A stretch of 64,000 bases of DNA from positions 535,027 to 599,026 of the forward strand of contig LT009757.1 of assembly GCA_900012615.1 (NCBI GenBank). The letters are read 5' to 3'. This document shows positions 28,186 to 37,462 of the stretch, piece after piece. The notes below the pieces were generated by a model. It had not been told where the DNA came from, did not search any database, and worked only from the letters and a program-made list of their open reading frames with translations. This DNA comes from Agrobacterium genomosp. 13 str. CFBP 6927. GTDB taxonomy: Bacteria > Pseudomonadota > Alphaproteobacteria > Rhizobiales > Rhizobiaceae. Made by a program: the position numbers and the translations under genes. Each line of letters starts with the position of its first letter. The stretch's first letter is position 1.

Positions 28186-29784
28186 ATGAAACATTTTCTT
28201 GCAACCGCAGCACTTGGCGCCCTGCTGATCGGCGCCATGCCGCTCAGCGCCTTTGCCGAAACGTCGAAGGACCAGCTCATCGTCGCCACGACCATGAGCA
28301 ATATCCTCACCCTCGATCCCGCCGCCATTACCGGCCGCGAGACCGTGCAGGTTCTGAACAATGTCTATGACACGCTCGTCGTGCTTTCCCCGAAAGACCG
28401 CAGCGTTCAGCCACGCCTTGCTGATCGCTGGGAGATTGCCGAAGACCGGAAATCCATCCGTTTCCATCTGCGCGCCGATGCCAAATTCGCCTCCGGCAAT
28501 GCCGTAACGGCCAAGGACGTGGCGTGGAGCCTGAAGCGGCTGCTCGCCCGTAACCTGGCGCAATCGTCCTTCCTCAAAACCCGCGGCTTCAAGCTCGAGG
28601 AAGCCGGCAAGCTCTTCGTCGCCGAAAACGACCAGACCTTCGTGCTGAATATCCCGAAGCCCGACGACCCGAACCTGCTGCTCATGATCCTCGCACAGAA
28701 CGGCCCCGGCTCGATCATCGACAGCAAGACGGCGCTTGAGAACGAGAAGGACGGCGATCTGGGCGGCGCATGGCTGACGCTGAATTCCGCCGGCTCCGGC
28801 CCCTTCAAGCTCACCCAGTGGAAATCCAACGAATATATCATCCTCACCCGCAACGACGATTATTGGGGTGAGAAGGCAAAGATGAAGCGCATCCTGATGC
28901 GCCATCTGCCGGAATCGCAATCGCAGCGGCTGATGCTGGAAAAAGGCGATATCGACGTTGCCTATTCCCTGCAGGCCCCGGACCTGAAATCGCTTGAGGC
29001 CGACAAGGCCGTGACCATCGAATCCACACCCGGTTCCGGTTTTTATTACCTCAGCGTTTCGATGAAGGATGAGAAATTCGCGAACAAGAAGGTGCGCGAG
29101 GCCCTGCGTTACCTGATCGATTACGACGGTCTCGACAAGGCGGTCATGCCCTACTACGGCAAGCTGCATCAGCGCTCGCTCAGCACCGGCGTGATGGGTG
29201 CGCTGCCGGACCAGGGCTACAAGCTCGACATCGAAAAAGCCAAGGCGCTTCTGGCAGAAGCCGGTTATCCGAACGGTTTCAAGACGACACTGCGCGTGCT
29301 TTCGGAAGACCCCTTCATGAAGGCGGCAACCGCGATCCAGAACACGCTGGCGCAGGCCGGCATTCAGGCCGAACTGATCAGCGGCTCCGGCGACCAGATC
29401 TACGGCGCGATGCGCGAGCGGAACTTCGAACTGCTGCTCGGCCGCGGCGGCGGCGGCCAGCAGCCGCATCCGGACAATAACCTGCGCTCCATCGCCTATA
29501 ATCCCAACAATGCCGATGACGCCAAGCTCACCAATTACCAGAGCTGGCGCACCAGTTTCTTCGATGAGAAGCTGAACAAGATGATCGAGGCAGCGCTGGT
29601 CGAGCGCGACGTGGCGAAACAGACGAAGCTTTATGAGGAGCTGCAAGGCTATATGGACGAGATCGTCATGTCCATTCAGCCCTTCTCCGAAGTCATCGAC
29701 ACCGCCGCCTTCCGCAGTGACGTCAAGGGCATGATCGTCAGCCCCTGGCTTTCGCGGTTTGAAGAGGTGAGCAAGGAGCGGTAA
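28186..29784 (+). CDS. ABC transporter substrate-binding protein, family 5
   Basis: 532 residues from ATG 28186 behind GGGAGGAAAG. It has a Sec-type signal peptide (MKHFLATAALGALLIGAMPL, cleavage after SAFA), unlike the Tat-type paralogues in the sulfur island. The SBP_bac_5 body shows ADAKFASGNAVTAKDVAWSL and YYLSVSMKDEKFANKKVREAL. It is the last gene of the rightward operon and converges with the transporter operon 33673-30165, whose binding protein it presumably is. A strong terminator follows. The substrate is probably the precursor of the enolase-superfamily substrate. Confidence 0.9.
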   Translation: MKHFLATAALGALLIGAMPLSAFAETSKDQLIVATTMSNILTLDPAAITGRETVQVLNNVYDTLVVLSPKDRSVQPRLADRWEIAEDRKSIRFHLRADAKFASGNAVTAKDVAWSLKRLLARNLAQSSFLKTRGFKLEEAGKLFVAENDQTFVLNIPKPDDPNLLLMILAQNGPGSIIDSKTALENEKDGDLGGAWLTLNSAGSGPFKLTQWKSNEYIILTRNDDYWGEKAKMKRILMRHLPESQSQRLMLEKGDIDVAYSLQAPDLKSLEADKAVTIESTPGSGFYYLSVSMKDEKFANKKVREALRYLIDYDGLDKAVMPYYGKLHQRSLSTGVMGALPDQGYKLDIEKAKALLAEAGYPNGFKTTLRVLSEDPFMKAATAIQNTLAQAGIQAELISGSGDQIYGAMRERNFELLLGRGGGGQQPHPDNNLRSIAYNPNNADDAKLTNYQSWRTSFFDEKLNKMIEAALVERDVAKQTKLYEELQGYMDEIVMSIQPFSEVIDTAAFRSDVKGMIVSPWLSRFEEVSKER

Positions 29785-29809
29785 TTCGCCGACACAGCGG
29801 TTACTCAGG

Positions 29810-29839
29810 AAAAGGCGCGGCTTACCCCCGCGCCTTTTT
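29810..29839 (+). terminator. Rho-independent terminator
   Basis: AAAAGGCGCGG (29810-29820), seven bases, CCGCGCCTTTT (29828-29838) with a T-run: a perfect 11-base stem 26 bases after the binding-protein stop. It closes the 26320-29784 operon. Confidence 0.85.
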
Positions 29840-29890
29840 GTTTGCGGCAAGACCCCGTAGAACTGCTCCGACGGGCAAAACATATCGCTT

Positions 29891-30008
29891 CCGTCATTCC
29901 GGCCTTGAGCCGGAATCCAGCCGCCGTGCGTCTGCACGGCGGAAAGAGTCCTTTCAGCCCAAGGACTTGGGCTGGCTGGATGCCGGATCAAGTCCGGCAT
30001 GACGGAGG
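29891..30008. repeat. RIME-like mosaic palindromic repeat, copy 2
   Basis: About 118 bases starting CCGTCATTCCGGCCTTGAG and ending TCCGGCATGACGGAGG. It contains hairpins of CCGCCGTGC-type, a CAGCCCAAGGACTTGGGCTG stem and TGCCGGATCAAGTCCGGCA. It shares outer ends and the central AAGGACTT with copies 1 and 3, but its inner arms differ. It lies in the gap 29785-30164 between two convergent operons, flanked by their terminators. Confidence 0.75.
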
Positions 30009-30074
30009 AGAGGCTCTGTTTGTCAGCAGCCCAAGGCCCGATCACCACCGGTCTTTTCTATTTGCGGCCATCCC

Positions 30075-30101
30075 AAAAAAATACCCGGCAGGGAGGCCGG
30101 G
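30075..30101 (-). terminator. Rho-independent terminator of the leftward transporter operon
   Basis: On the minus strand CCCGGC, six bases, GCCGGG (30084-30101) followed by TATTTTTTT. It lies 64 bases beyond the ATPase stop at 30165. Confidence 0.8.
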
Positions 30102-30164
30102 CAAGGAAGGAGGATGTTATTATCCGTGACGCCCCGGAGGAGGACGGTCACGTTCTTGGAGCCG

Positions 30165-30923
30165 TCACGCGCCTTCATATTCCAGCGAGGCGCCGATCAA
30201 TTCACGCGCATAGGGATGAGTCGCGACATTGCCGGCGATGGCGTCGCGCGGCAGGATTTCGGTGATTTCGCCGCGCAGCATCACCGCGAAACGGTCGCAC
30301 ATGTGATCGACCACGGCGAGATCGTGGGTCACCATGATATAGGTGAAACCGCGCTCTTCACGCAGCCGCTGCAAGAGGTTGAGGATTTCCGCCTGCACCG
30401 AGACATCGAGCGCCGAGGTCGGCTCGTCGAGCAAAAGCAGTGACGGTTCGAGGATCAGCGCCCGGGCAATCGCCACGCGCTGCCGCTGGCCGCCGGAAAG
30501 CTGGTGCGGGAAACGATCCAGAAAGGCTACGGGCAGTCCGACATCCGTGATGACCTTGCGCATGCGCTCTTCGCGGTCACCGAGCTTGTGGATCGCAAGC
30601 GATTCCGAAAGCACGGTGCGCACCGACTGGCGCGGATGCAGCGACCCGTAGGGATCCTGAAACACCATTTGCAGCATGCGGCACCGCTCGATCAGCGGCA
30701 TATCGCGCACCGACCTGCCATCGATGAGAATATCGCCGGTCCAGAAATCGTTGAGCATGGAGACGCAGCGAAGCACGGTGGATTTGCCCGAGCCGCTTTC
30801 GCCGACCAGCCCGAAGCATTCGCCCGGCTCAACGCGGAAGGATACGGAAGGCAGCACTTTCAGCGCTGTATGGCCGCTGCCGAAGGTGATGGAGAGATCG
30901 CGGGTTTCAACGGAAACGGCCAT
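30165..30923 (-). CDS. ABC transporter ATP-binding protein, short DppF/NikE-type
   Basis: 252 residues from ATG 30923, which shares one base with the previous stop (TAATG) and has GGAGGAGAA upstream. Walker A GESGSGKS, Q-loop MVFQDPYGSLHPRQS, signature LSGGQRQRVA, Walker B LLLDEPTSALD. It lacks the C-terminal cysteine-rich oligopeptide extension seen in the proteins at 7927 and 8903 and matches NikD/NikE length. It powers the second importer of the window with the ATPase encoded just upstream. Confidence 0.9.
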   Translation of the reverse strand: MAVSVETRDLSITFGSGHTALKVLPSVSFRVEPGECFGLVGESGSGKSTVLRCVSMLNDFWTGDILIDGRSVRDMPLIERCRMLQMVFQDPYGSLHPRQSVRTVLSESLAIHKLGDREERMRKVITDVGLPVAFLDRFPHQLSGGQRQRVAIARALILEPSLLLLDEPTSALDVSVQAEILNLLQRLREERGFTYIMVTHDLAVVDHMCDRFAVMLRGEITEILPRDAIAGNVATHPYARELIGASLEYEGA

Positions 30924-31759
30924 TATACGTTCTCCTCCAGCCATTCGGGGCGGCGGTCCAGCACCGCAAGCGGCGCGCGCGTGCCGCCGATGCGCGGCTG
31001 TGCAGCCAAAAGGCCGCGCGTATAGGGGTGTTGTGCCTGATCGAGATCGCGTGCGGCAAGCGTTTCCACCACGCGGCCAGCATACATGATGAGCACCCGG
31101 TCGCAGAAATTGCGCACGAGATTGAGGTCATGGCTGATCATGATCAGGCCGATACCGCGATCTCGCACCAGACCGTCGAGAATATTCAGCACCTGCAGCC
31201 GCACCGTCACATCGAGCGCCGAGGTCGGCTCATCGGCAATGACGAGATCGGGGTCGGCAAGCAGCATCATGGCGATCATGACACGCTGGCCCATGCCGCC
31301 GGAAATCTCATGCGGATATTGCTCGTAAACACGGGCGGCATCGCGGATTTTCACCGCATCGAGCATGGCCAGCGCCTTTTCCCGGGCCTCCGATTTCGAG
31401 GCCTTGAAATGGCGCAGATAGGTCTCCGTCACCTGATCGCCGACCCGGCGGATGGGATTAAGGGAGAATTTCGGATCCTGAAGGATCATCGACATGCGCC
31501 TGCCGCGAACCTTCAGCATCTCCTTCTCATCGAGCTTGAGAAGATCGAGGCCATCGAAATCCAGCCTGTCGGCGGTGATCGTCGCCGATGGCAGAAGGCG
31601 CAGCAGGGCGCGGCCAACGGTGGATTTGCCCGAGCCGCTTTCGCCGACGATGCCGAGCCGTTCCCGGCCGAGTGTGAAGGAGATGCCGCGCACCGCCTCG
31701 ATGGGCGAGCCGCCATAGCGGATGCGGAGATTTTCGACGTCGAGGATTGGTTTTTCCAT
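30923..31759 (-). CDS. ABC transporter ATP-binding protein, short DppD/NikD-type
   Basis: 278 residues. It begins MEKPILDVENLRIRYGGSP and has Walker A GESGSGKS, Q-loop MILQDPKFSLNPIR, signature ISGGMGQRV and Walker B LVIADEPTSALD. The signature MGQRV differs from the usual MRQRV. It lacks the usual oligopeptide C-terminal region. It starts four bases after the permease gene at 31764 and overlaps the next ATPase by one base. Confidence 0.9.
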   Translation of the reverse strand: MEKPILDVENLRIRYGGSPIEAVRGISFTLGRERLGIVGESGSGKSTVGRALLRLLPSATITADRLDFDGLDLLKLDEKEMLKVRGRRMSMILQDPKFSLNPIRRVGDQVTETYLRHFKASKSEAREKALAMLDAVKIRDAARVYEQYPHEISGGMGQRVMIAMMLLADPDLVIADEPTSALDVTVRLQVLNILDGLVRDRGIGLIMISHDLNLVRNFCDRVLIMYAGRVVETLAARDLDQAQHPYTRGLLAAQPRIGGTRAPLAVLDRRPEWLEENV

Positions 31760-31763
31760 GGCC

Positions 31764-32654
31764 CTATCTCCGGTTCATCTGCTTCGGATCGAGCGCATCC
31801 CGCAGGCCGTCGCCGAGAAGATTGAAGGCAAGGCTGACGGAGAGGATCGCAATGCCGGGGAAGGTGACGAGCCACCAGCTATCCAGCATGTAACGCCGGC
31901 CAGTGGCGATCATTGCCCCCCATTCCGGCAAGGGCGGCTGCGCGCCGAGACCAAGAAAACCGAGGCCGGCGGCGGTGAGAATGACGGTCGCCATGTTCAG
32001 CGTCAGGCGGATGAGGACGGAGGGTAGGCACATGGGCATGATCGACTTGACGATGATGCGCAGCGGCGATGCGCCCTGAAGCCGCGCGGCGGCAATGTAA
32101 TCCGCCTTGCGGAAGGTCATGGCTTCGGCGCGGGCAAGGCGCGCAATCGGCGGCCAGGAGGTGAGTGCAATCGCAATGATCGCATTGTTGAGGCTCGGCC
32201 CGAGTGCTGCGACGAAGGCGAGCGACAGGATGAGGCTAGGGAAGGACAGGAAGATATCCGTGATGCGCATCATCACCGTATCGAACTTGCCGCCGAGATA
32301 ACCGGAAGCCGTGCCGACCAGAAGGCCGACGGGGCCGACGATGATCGACACCAGCGAGATGATGGTGAGTGTGATGCGCGCGCCCCAGAGAAGGCGGCTA
32401 TAGATATCGCGTCCCAGCTCGTCCGTGCCGAAGACGTGGCCATTACCCGGCGCCTGCAGCGTATTGGCGAGATCCTGCGCGTAGGGGTCATGCGTCGCAA
32501 ACCAGGGCGCGAAAATCGCGGCGATAACGAGCAACAGCAGGACAGCCAGACCGAAAGCCGATGTCGGGCTTTTCAGGAGGAAAACGACGATGTTCTTCAG
32601 CGCGTTCAAGGGCACGGGAAGGCGGAAGGAGGTTTCTGTACGGGCCGTCATCAA
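31764..32654 (-). CDS. ABC transporter permease, DppC-type
   Basis: 296 residues with the C-type features: hydrophobic start (FGLAVLLLLVIAAIFAPWF), the GTDELGRDIYSRLLWGARITL motif, and an EAA loop YIAAARLQGASPLRIIVKSIMP. It overlaps the B-type permease gene by four bases (32651-32654). Forms the pore with that protein for the substrate bound by the 28186 protein. Confidence 0.92.
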   Translation of the reverse strand: MMTARTETSFRLPVPLNALKNIVVFLLKSPTSAFGLAVLLLLVIAAIFAPWFATHDPYAQDLANTLQAPGNGHVFGTDELGRDIYSRLLWGARITLTIISLVSIIVGPVGLLVGTASGYLGGKFDTVMMRITDIFLSFPSLILSLAFVAALGPSLNNAIIAIALTSWPPIARLARAEAMTFRKADYIAAARLQGASPLRIIVKSIMPMCLPSVLIRLTLNMATVILTAAGLGFLGLGAQPPLPEWGAMIATGRRYMLDSWWLVTFPGIAILSVSLAFNLLGDGLRDALDPKQMNRR

Positions 32655-33673
32655 CGGGTCCTCGGATCGAAAAAGCGGTAGAGAATGTCGGACAGGAGAT
32701 TGAGCCCGATGAAGATGACGCCGACGATCAAAACGCAGGTCATCACCGCATTCATGTCGCCGATGATAAGATTGCTGGTGAGATATTGCCCGAAACCCGG
32801 CCAGGCGAAGACGGTTTCAATGAGAACCGCCCCTTCCAGCAGCGAGCCGTAAGCAAGGGCGATAATGGTGACGAGCTGCACGCGAATATTACCGAAGGCA
32901 TGCAGCCAAACCGTCTGCCGCTGCGACAGGCCTTTGACGCGCGCGGTCGTCACATATTCCTGGCCCAGCTGGTCCAGCATGAAGCTGCGCGTCATGCGAG
33001 TGATATAGGCCGAGGAGGAATAACCGAGCAGAGCGGCGGGAAGGATGAGGTGGTTGATCGCCGACCAGAAGACCTCCATGTCGCCCGCCAGAAGACTGTC
33101 GACGAGCAGGAAGCCCGTCCGCTCCTCGACCAGACCGATATAGAACTGGTCCATGCGTCCACCGCCGCCGACAAGGCCGAGATGGGCGTAAAAAACGATC
33201 AGCGCGATCATGCCGGTCCAGAAGATCGGCATGGAATGGCCGAACAGGCTGAGCACCCGCACCAGATGATCCTGCCAGCGATCCTTGTTAACGGCGGCAT
33301 AAACGCCCATGGGAATGCCGAGGCCGGCGCCGATCAGGATCGCGAAGGTCGCCAGCTCCATCGTCGCGGGCATGACCCTTATGATATCCTCGATGACCGG
33401 ACGCCCGGTGCGGATCGAGGTTCCGAAGTCGCCGGTGAACACGTCTCCCAGATAATAGAAGAACTGTTGCCACAGCGGACGGTCGAAACCAAGCGCGTGA
33501 TAGACCTGTTCATAGGTTTCGCGGGTCGCATCTTCACCCACGATCGCCCGCACGGGATCGGCGGGCATCAGGCGGCCGATAAAAAAGGTCAGTAACAGCA
33601 ATCCGAGCAGCGTAACCGCAATACTTCCGATCTGGCCGGACAGACCATACAGCGAAAGGCGTCTTTTTGGCAT
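32651..33673 (-). CDS. ABC transporter permease, DppB-type
   Basis: 340 residues from ATG 33673, preceded by GGGAGGAA; an ATG at 33733 would add 20 residues without family support. Features: FFIGRLMPADPVRAIVGEDA, GDFGTSIRTGRPV, an EAA loop YVTTARVKGLSQRQTVWLHAFGN and a final FFDPRTR. It is the first gene of the leftward transporter operon, with the inverted repeat at 33728-33750 about 55 bases upstream. Confidence 0.92.
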   Translation of the reverse strand: MPKRRLSLYGLSGQIGSIAVTLLGLLLLTFFIGRLMPADPVRAIVGEDATRETYEQVYHALGFDRPLWQQFFYYLGDVFTGDFGTSIRTGRPVIEDIIRVMPATMELATFAILIGAGLGIPMGVYAAVNKDRWQDHLVRVLSLFGHSMPIFWTGMIALIVFYAHLGLVGGGGRMDQFYIGLVEERTGFLLVDSLLAGDMEVFWSAINHLILPAALLGYSSSAYITRMTRSFMLDQLGQEYVTTARVKGLSQRQTVWLHAFGNIRVQLVTIIALAYGSLLEGAVLIETVFAWPGFGQYLTSNLIIGDMNAVMTCVLIVGVIFIGLNLLSDILYRFFDPRTR

Positions 33674-33985
33674 GATTCCTCCCTTGCCAGAGATCGACTG
33701 CGCGAATGACAAAGGCGCAATCATGTCTGACAACTATGCGAAAGTTGTCACAGGTGTTGGGGGCTGTCAAGCGCATCCCGGTCAAATCCGTATTGGCCAA
33801 GTTCCGAAACATGTGCACGGGACGGAAATTTCGCACCGGGATCACGATGCTTTCGCTTCTGTCCTAGGGGAAATGACCTGTGTTGCTGCGACCGCAAAAG
33901 CCTGTATTCTCCCGTCTTGCGGAATGCGCGGATGCCAACCGCAGCTATGATGCCAATGACATCCGCGTCTTCAGAGGAGGAAAAT
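33674..33985. promoter_or_regulatory. Divergent promoter region, transporter / LysE
   Basis: 312 bases without a credible gene. Apart from the inverted repeat at 33728-33750 and the ribosome binding sites next to each start, I see nothing else specific. Confidence 0.5.
33728..33750. promoter_or_regulatory. Operator-like inverted repeat
   Basis: TGACAACT, seven bases, AGTTGTCA: two perfect 8-base arms. It lies about 55 bases upstream of the DppB-type permease start. The overlapping sequence CATGTCTGACAA at 33723-33734 is close to CATGTTGACAAA (26243-26254) and CATGTTAACAAA (35405-35416), which fits control by one regulator, plausibly the GntR protein. Confidence 0.5.
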
Positions 33986-34618
33986 ATGGCTGACATGACG
34001 CTTCTGGCATTTGCCCTCGTCGCTTTCATCGGCATCGCGACGCCAGGCCCGACTGTTTTGCTGGCGCTCTCGAATGGCTCGAGATTCGGAATTCGCCGCG
34101 CTTTGACCGGTATGGCCGGCGCGGTTCTCTCCGATTTCGTCCTGATCGGCGCGGTTGCGCTGGGATTGGGGGCTTTGCTTGCCGCTTCGGAATTCTGGTT
34201 CGGCGTCGTCAAATGGGTCGGTGTCTGTTATCTGGCCTTCCTCGGCATCATGCTTTTGCGCTCAAGAGGCACGCTTGATGGGCTTCAATCGGCAGGAGCA
34301 GACGGAGCCGTCTCCACGCGCGCGATTTTCTTCAAAAGCTTCCTCGTGGCGGTGACCAACCCCAAGGGATACCTGTTCTTTTCGGCTTTCCTGCCGCAAT
34401 TCATCGATCCCGCCGCCCCGCAAATCCAGCAATATGCGGTGCTGGCGCTGATCTTCGCCGGGATCGATTTCATCGTGATGTGCGGATATGCCCTGCTCGG
34501 CACGCAGGCCGTCAAGCTATTGCGAAAATCCGGAGCTCTTTGGCTCGACCGGGTTTGCGGCGGGGCGATTTTGACACTTGCCGCCTCCCTGGCTTTCTAT
34601 CGACGGGCAAGCGCTTAA
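33986..34618 (+). CDS. LysE/RhtB-family amino acid or metabolite exporter
   Basis: 210 residues from ATG 33986, placed after AGAGGAGGA. It starts MADMTLLAFALVAFIGIATPGPTVLLALSNG, with the ATPGP motif of the first helix that identifies the LysE/RhtB family. About six membrane helices follow, and the VTNPKGYLFF segment near residue 125 is another family mark. Members export amino acids or related metabolites across the inner membrane. It is divergent from the transporter operon and convergent with the GntR gene. Substrate cannot be read from sequence. Confidence 0.88.
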   Translation: MADMTLLAFALVAFIGIATPGPTVLLALSNGSRFGIRRALTGMAGAVLSDFVLIGAVALGLGALLAASEFWFGVVKWVGVCYLAFLGIMLLRSRGTLDGLQSAGADGAVSTRAIFFKSFLVAVTNPKGYLFFSAFLPQFIDPAAPQIQQYAVLALIFAGIDFIVMCGYALLGTQAVKLLRKSGALWLDRVCGGAILTLAASLAFYRRASA

Positions 34619-34643
34619 CCCGCGGAGAAAACTTGTCTTTCTG

Positions 34644-35375
34644 TCAATCAGCGGCAGCGGTGCGGGAGCGCAGAAGCACCTTGTAGCGCTCAAGACTGCC
34701 GCGCAGATGCGCCGCCATATATTGGCGCGCGGCATCGGCATCGCCTTCGATGATGGCGTCGACGATCCTCGCATGCTCCTCCTGGAGATGCAGGTTGTAG
34801 TCCTTGGGACGCGACCCTGGCGCAGCACCCTGCAACTCACCGCGGGGAATGATGCCGGAGCGAATGAGCTGGAGGAATTCCGGGAAACGCCTGTTCTGCG
34901 TCGCCTGTGCAATGGCCAGATGAAACTCGAAATCGGCATCCCGTGTCGGCAATCCGGCCGCGAGACAGTCGCTGACACGCCGATGCGCATCGACAATCGC
35001 CTCCACCTGCACCGCGGAACGGCGCGATGCCGCAAGCCCGGCGGATTCAACCTCGAAAACGGTGCGCAATTCCAGCAATTCAATCACGGAGGAGATCCGC
35101 CCCACGGCGAGATCATTAAAAGGCACCTCCTTGGCTGGTTTCGCCTCCACGGCAAACACACCTGCCCCCTTACGGGCCTCAACCAGACCATCCGCGCGCA
35201 GAATGGCGATGGCCTCCCGCACCACCGTGCGGCTGACCGAATATTCCCGCGTCAGCGCGCTCTCGCTCGGAAGACGATCACCGGGGCGGAACACGCCCTG
35301 CGACAAATCCCGCCGCAATGCCGAACTGATCTTCGCCGCAAGCGATATTTGCTTGGTGCTGCTCTCAACGTCCAT
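34644..35375 (-). CDS. GntR-family transcriptional regulator, FadR subfamily
   Basis: 243 residues. The winged helix spans about residues 10-75 (LPSESALTREYSVSRTVVREA). The C-terminal FCD domain has the metal-ligand-type segments DADFEFHLAI, EEHARIV and AAHLRGSLERY. FadR/FCD regulators usually sense small organic acids and often control sugar-acid catabolism, so it is the natural candidate to govern the enolase/esterase/transporter module. A CATGTTAACAAA sequence 30 bases upstream of its start matches one in front of the enolase gene, which suggests autoregulation. The regulon link is inference. Confidence 0.88.
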   Translation of the reverse strand: MDVESSTKQISLAAKISSALRRDLSQGVFRPGDRLPSESALTREYSVSRTVVREAIAILRADGLVEARKGAGVFAVEAKPAKEVPFNDLAVGRISSVIELLELRTVFEVESAGLAASRRSAVQVEAIVDAHRRVSDCLAAGLPTRDADFEFHLAIAQATQNRRFPEFLQLIRSGIIPRGELQGAAPGSRPKDYNLHLQEEHARIVDAIIEGDADAARQYMAAHLRGSLERYKVLLRSRTAAAD

Positions 35376-35404
35376 TTCGGCCCACCTGTTTCAAACTTGT
35401 CTGG

Positions 35405-35416
35405 CATGTTAACAAA
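35405..35416. promoter_or_regulatory. Putative GntR operator in its own promoter
   Basis: CATGTTAACAAA, 11 of 12 bases identical to the site at 26243-26254 in front of the enolase operon. It contains the palindrome GTTAAC and lies 30 bases upstream of the GntR start codon. Confidence 0.4.
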
Positions 35417-35492
35417 CACCCGCCACATTGCAAGAGCCGGACGTCTCGACGGTTTCCCCGGCCAACAGGGCTGTCGGATCCACAGGATATCC

Positions 35493-36479
35493 TCAGGCAG
35501 CCGCCATGGCCGAACTGGTGGAGAAGCGGCTTCTATATTCACCCGGTGAGAGGCCGAGAATACGGTGGAAGACCCGGCGAAAGGCGGCTGAATCCTCATA
35601 ACCCACAGACCAGGCGATCTGATCGACCGAACGGCGGGTGAATTCAAGCAATTCCCGCGCCTTGCCAACGCGCAGGTGCTGAACATATTCGATGGGCTTC
35701 ATGCCGGTCGCCGCCTTGAAGCGGCGCAGAAAGGTCCGCTCCTCCAGCCCGGCATGGCCGGCCATGTCGGTAACGCTCGTCGCCCGCCCGGCGCGGGCCT
35801 GCAGCCAGTGCTGCACCTTCAGGATCGGCTCGTCGCCATGCGTCAGCCTCGGGGCGAAACTGCTATAATGGCGCTGTTCACGCCCCGAAGGATCGATCAG
35901 CAAGAATTTGCCAGTCTCGATCATCACCGAAGGCCCGAGCAGCCGATCGACGATGCGCAGGCCAAGATCGGTCCAAGCCATCAGCCCGCCAGCCGTGATG
36001 ATATCGCCATCCTCGATGACGATCTTGTCTATCTCCAGCCGGATATCGGGAAAACGGTCGCGGAACCGCTCGGCAAACAGCCAATGGGTCGTGGCCGGGC
36101 GGCCGGACAGGAGGCCGGTCGCGGCGATAATGAAGGAACCGCCGCAACTGGCGGCCAGCGTCGCGCCCTGCGCGTGCCGGTCCAGCAGCCAGCGGGCATA
36201 GGGCTCGGCCTCATCGATTTCGGCAGGCCCGGTCAGTCGGCCGGGCACGACGAAGATATCGGGATGTCCCGGCCTGTCGGGCTCGGTGTCGTGACAGCGG
36301 GAAAACTCACCGCCCTCGCCCATGCTCCAGTGGCTAACGCGCAGTTTCGGTCCGCCGCGATCCTGTGAAAACACCGACGCGATGGCGAAAAGATCGGTGA
36401 TGCCGTGCACCATGGCGATCTGACAGTCCCGGTAGAGAACCAGACCGACTTCAATCGCGCTTCCCGCTACACCCGCCAT
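35493..36479 (-). CDS. GlxA-type AraC-family transcriptional regulator
   Basis: 328 residues. The N-terminal half is a DJ-1/PfpI-like class I amidotransferase fold with the nucleophile-elbow region [19 protein letters not shown] near residue 110. The C-terminal half (about 215-320) has the two AraC helix-turn-helix motifs, ending [20 protein letters not shown] and [12 protein letters not shown]. Such GlxA-like regulators are mostly uncharacterised activators of catabolic genes. It is divergent from the hydrolase operon at 36609, its probable target, with 129 bases between the starts. Confidence 0.88.
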   Translation of the reverse strand: MAGVAGSAIEVGLVLYRDCQIAMVHGITDLFAIASVFSQDRGGPKLRVSHWSMGEGGEFSRCHDTEPDRPGHPDIFVVPGRLTGPAEIDEAEPYARWLLDRHAQGATLAASCGGSFIIAATGLLSGRPATTHWLFAERFRDRFPDIRLEIDKIVIEDGDIITAGGLMAWTDLGLRIVDRLLGPSVMIETGKFLLIDPSGREQRHYSSFAPRLTHGDEPILKVQHWLQARAGRATSVTDMAGHAGLEERTFLRRFKAATGMKPIEYVQHLRVGKARELLEFTRRSVDQIAWSVGYEDSAAFRRVFHRILGLSPGEYRSRFSTSSAMAAA

Positions 36480-36491
36480 GCCCGCATCCCC

Positions 36492-36523
36492 CGTTTTGTC
36501 AGTTTCGGCTCGTTTTCTGTCAG
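36492..36523. promoter_or_regulatory. Direct repeat in the GlxA/hydrolase promoter
   Basis: CGTTTTGTCAG at 36492-36502 and CGTTTTCTGTCAG at 36511-36523 are near-direct repeats with a 19-base offset. AraC-type regulators often bind direct repeats, so this may be the site of the neighbouring GlxA-like protein. Weak evidence. Confidence 0.3.
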
Positions 36524-36608
36524 AAGCGCCAATCCAGCCCCCGCTGCGTCAAGAGTATCTCTATTCCCACGGGACGCAAGCAAGCTCCCCGCAACAGGAG
36601 AGAGAGCC

Positions 36609-37436
36609 ATGACAACGATCACCACCAGAGACGGAACGCATATTTTCTACAAGGACTGGGGTCCGAAAGACGGCCAGCCCATCATCTTCTCCCATGGCTG
36701 GCCGCTCAGCGCCGATGCCTGGGATGCGCAGATGGTGTTCTTCGCTAACAACGGTTTCCGCACCATCGCCCATGATCGCCGCAGCCACGGCCGCTCCGAT
36801 CAGGTCTGGCACAATAATACCATGGATCAATATGCCGATGACCTGGCCGAGCTGATCGAACAGCTCGATCTTCACGACATCATTCTGGTTGGCCACTCCA
36901 CCGGCGGCGGCGAGGTCACCCGCTATATCGGCCGCCACGGCACGGCCCGCGTCGCGAAAATCGCCCTCATCGGCGCGGTTCCGCCGCTGATGCTGAAGAC
37001 GGAAAGCAATGCCATCGGCCTGCCGATCGATGTTTTCGACGGCATCCGCAAGGGCACCTATGACAATCGCAGCCAGTTCTTCAAGGACCTGACCATTCCC
37101 TTTTACGGCTACAACCGCGAAGGCGCCGTGATATCCGAAGGCATCCGCGAGGAATTCTGGCGGCAGGGCATGATGGGCGGCCTGAAAGGCCAGCTCGACA
37201 GTATCCGCGCCTTTTCGGAAAGCGATTTTCATCAGGACCTGAAGGCCTTCGACAAACCGACACTGGTTCTGCACGGCGATGACGACCAGATCGTGCCGGT
37301 GGGCGCTTCCGCGCTTTCCACGGTCAGAATCGTCAAACATGCGGTTCTCAAAATCTATGAGGGCGTCGACCATGGCCTGACTCAGACCCATCAGGACCGG
37401 TTCAACGCCGACCTTCTCGCCTTCATCAACGCCTGA
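36609..37436 (+). CDS. Alpha/beta hydrolase, non-heme chloroperoxidase-like
   Basis: 275 residues from ATG 36609 (AGGAGAGAGAG upstream). It begins [22 protein letters not shown] and contains the nucleophile elbow GHSTGGGE with Ser97, the [10 protein letters not shown] loop, the acid in [10 protein letters not shown] and the histidine in [10 protein letters not shown]. This is the cofactor-free haloperoxidase/perhydrolase group. These behave as esterases and can form peracids in the presence of acetate and peroxide. It leads a three-gene operon with an SDR and a membrane protein. Physiological substrate unknown. Confidence 0.9.
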   Translation: MTTITTRDGTHIFYKDWGPKDGQPIIFSHGWPLSADAWDAQMVFFANNGFRTIAHDRRSHGRSDQVWHNNTMDQYADDLAELIEQLDLHDIILVGHSTGGGEVTRYIGRHGTARVAKIALIGAVPPLMLKTESNAIGLPIDVFDGIRKGTYDNRSQFFKDLTIPFYGYNREGAVISEGIREEFWRQGMMGGLKGQLDSIRAFSESDFHQDLKAFDKPTLVLHGDDDQIVPVGASALSTVRIVKHAVLKIYEGVDHGLTQTHQDRFNADLLAFINA

Positions 37437-37462
37437 AACCACCAGATACAGGAGACACGGAC

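Noticed and set aside
28015..30048. 677-residue minus-strand ORF
   Set aside because: It runs antisense through the binding protein, its terminator and the repeat element, with no recognisable domain.
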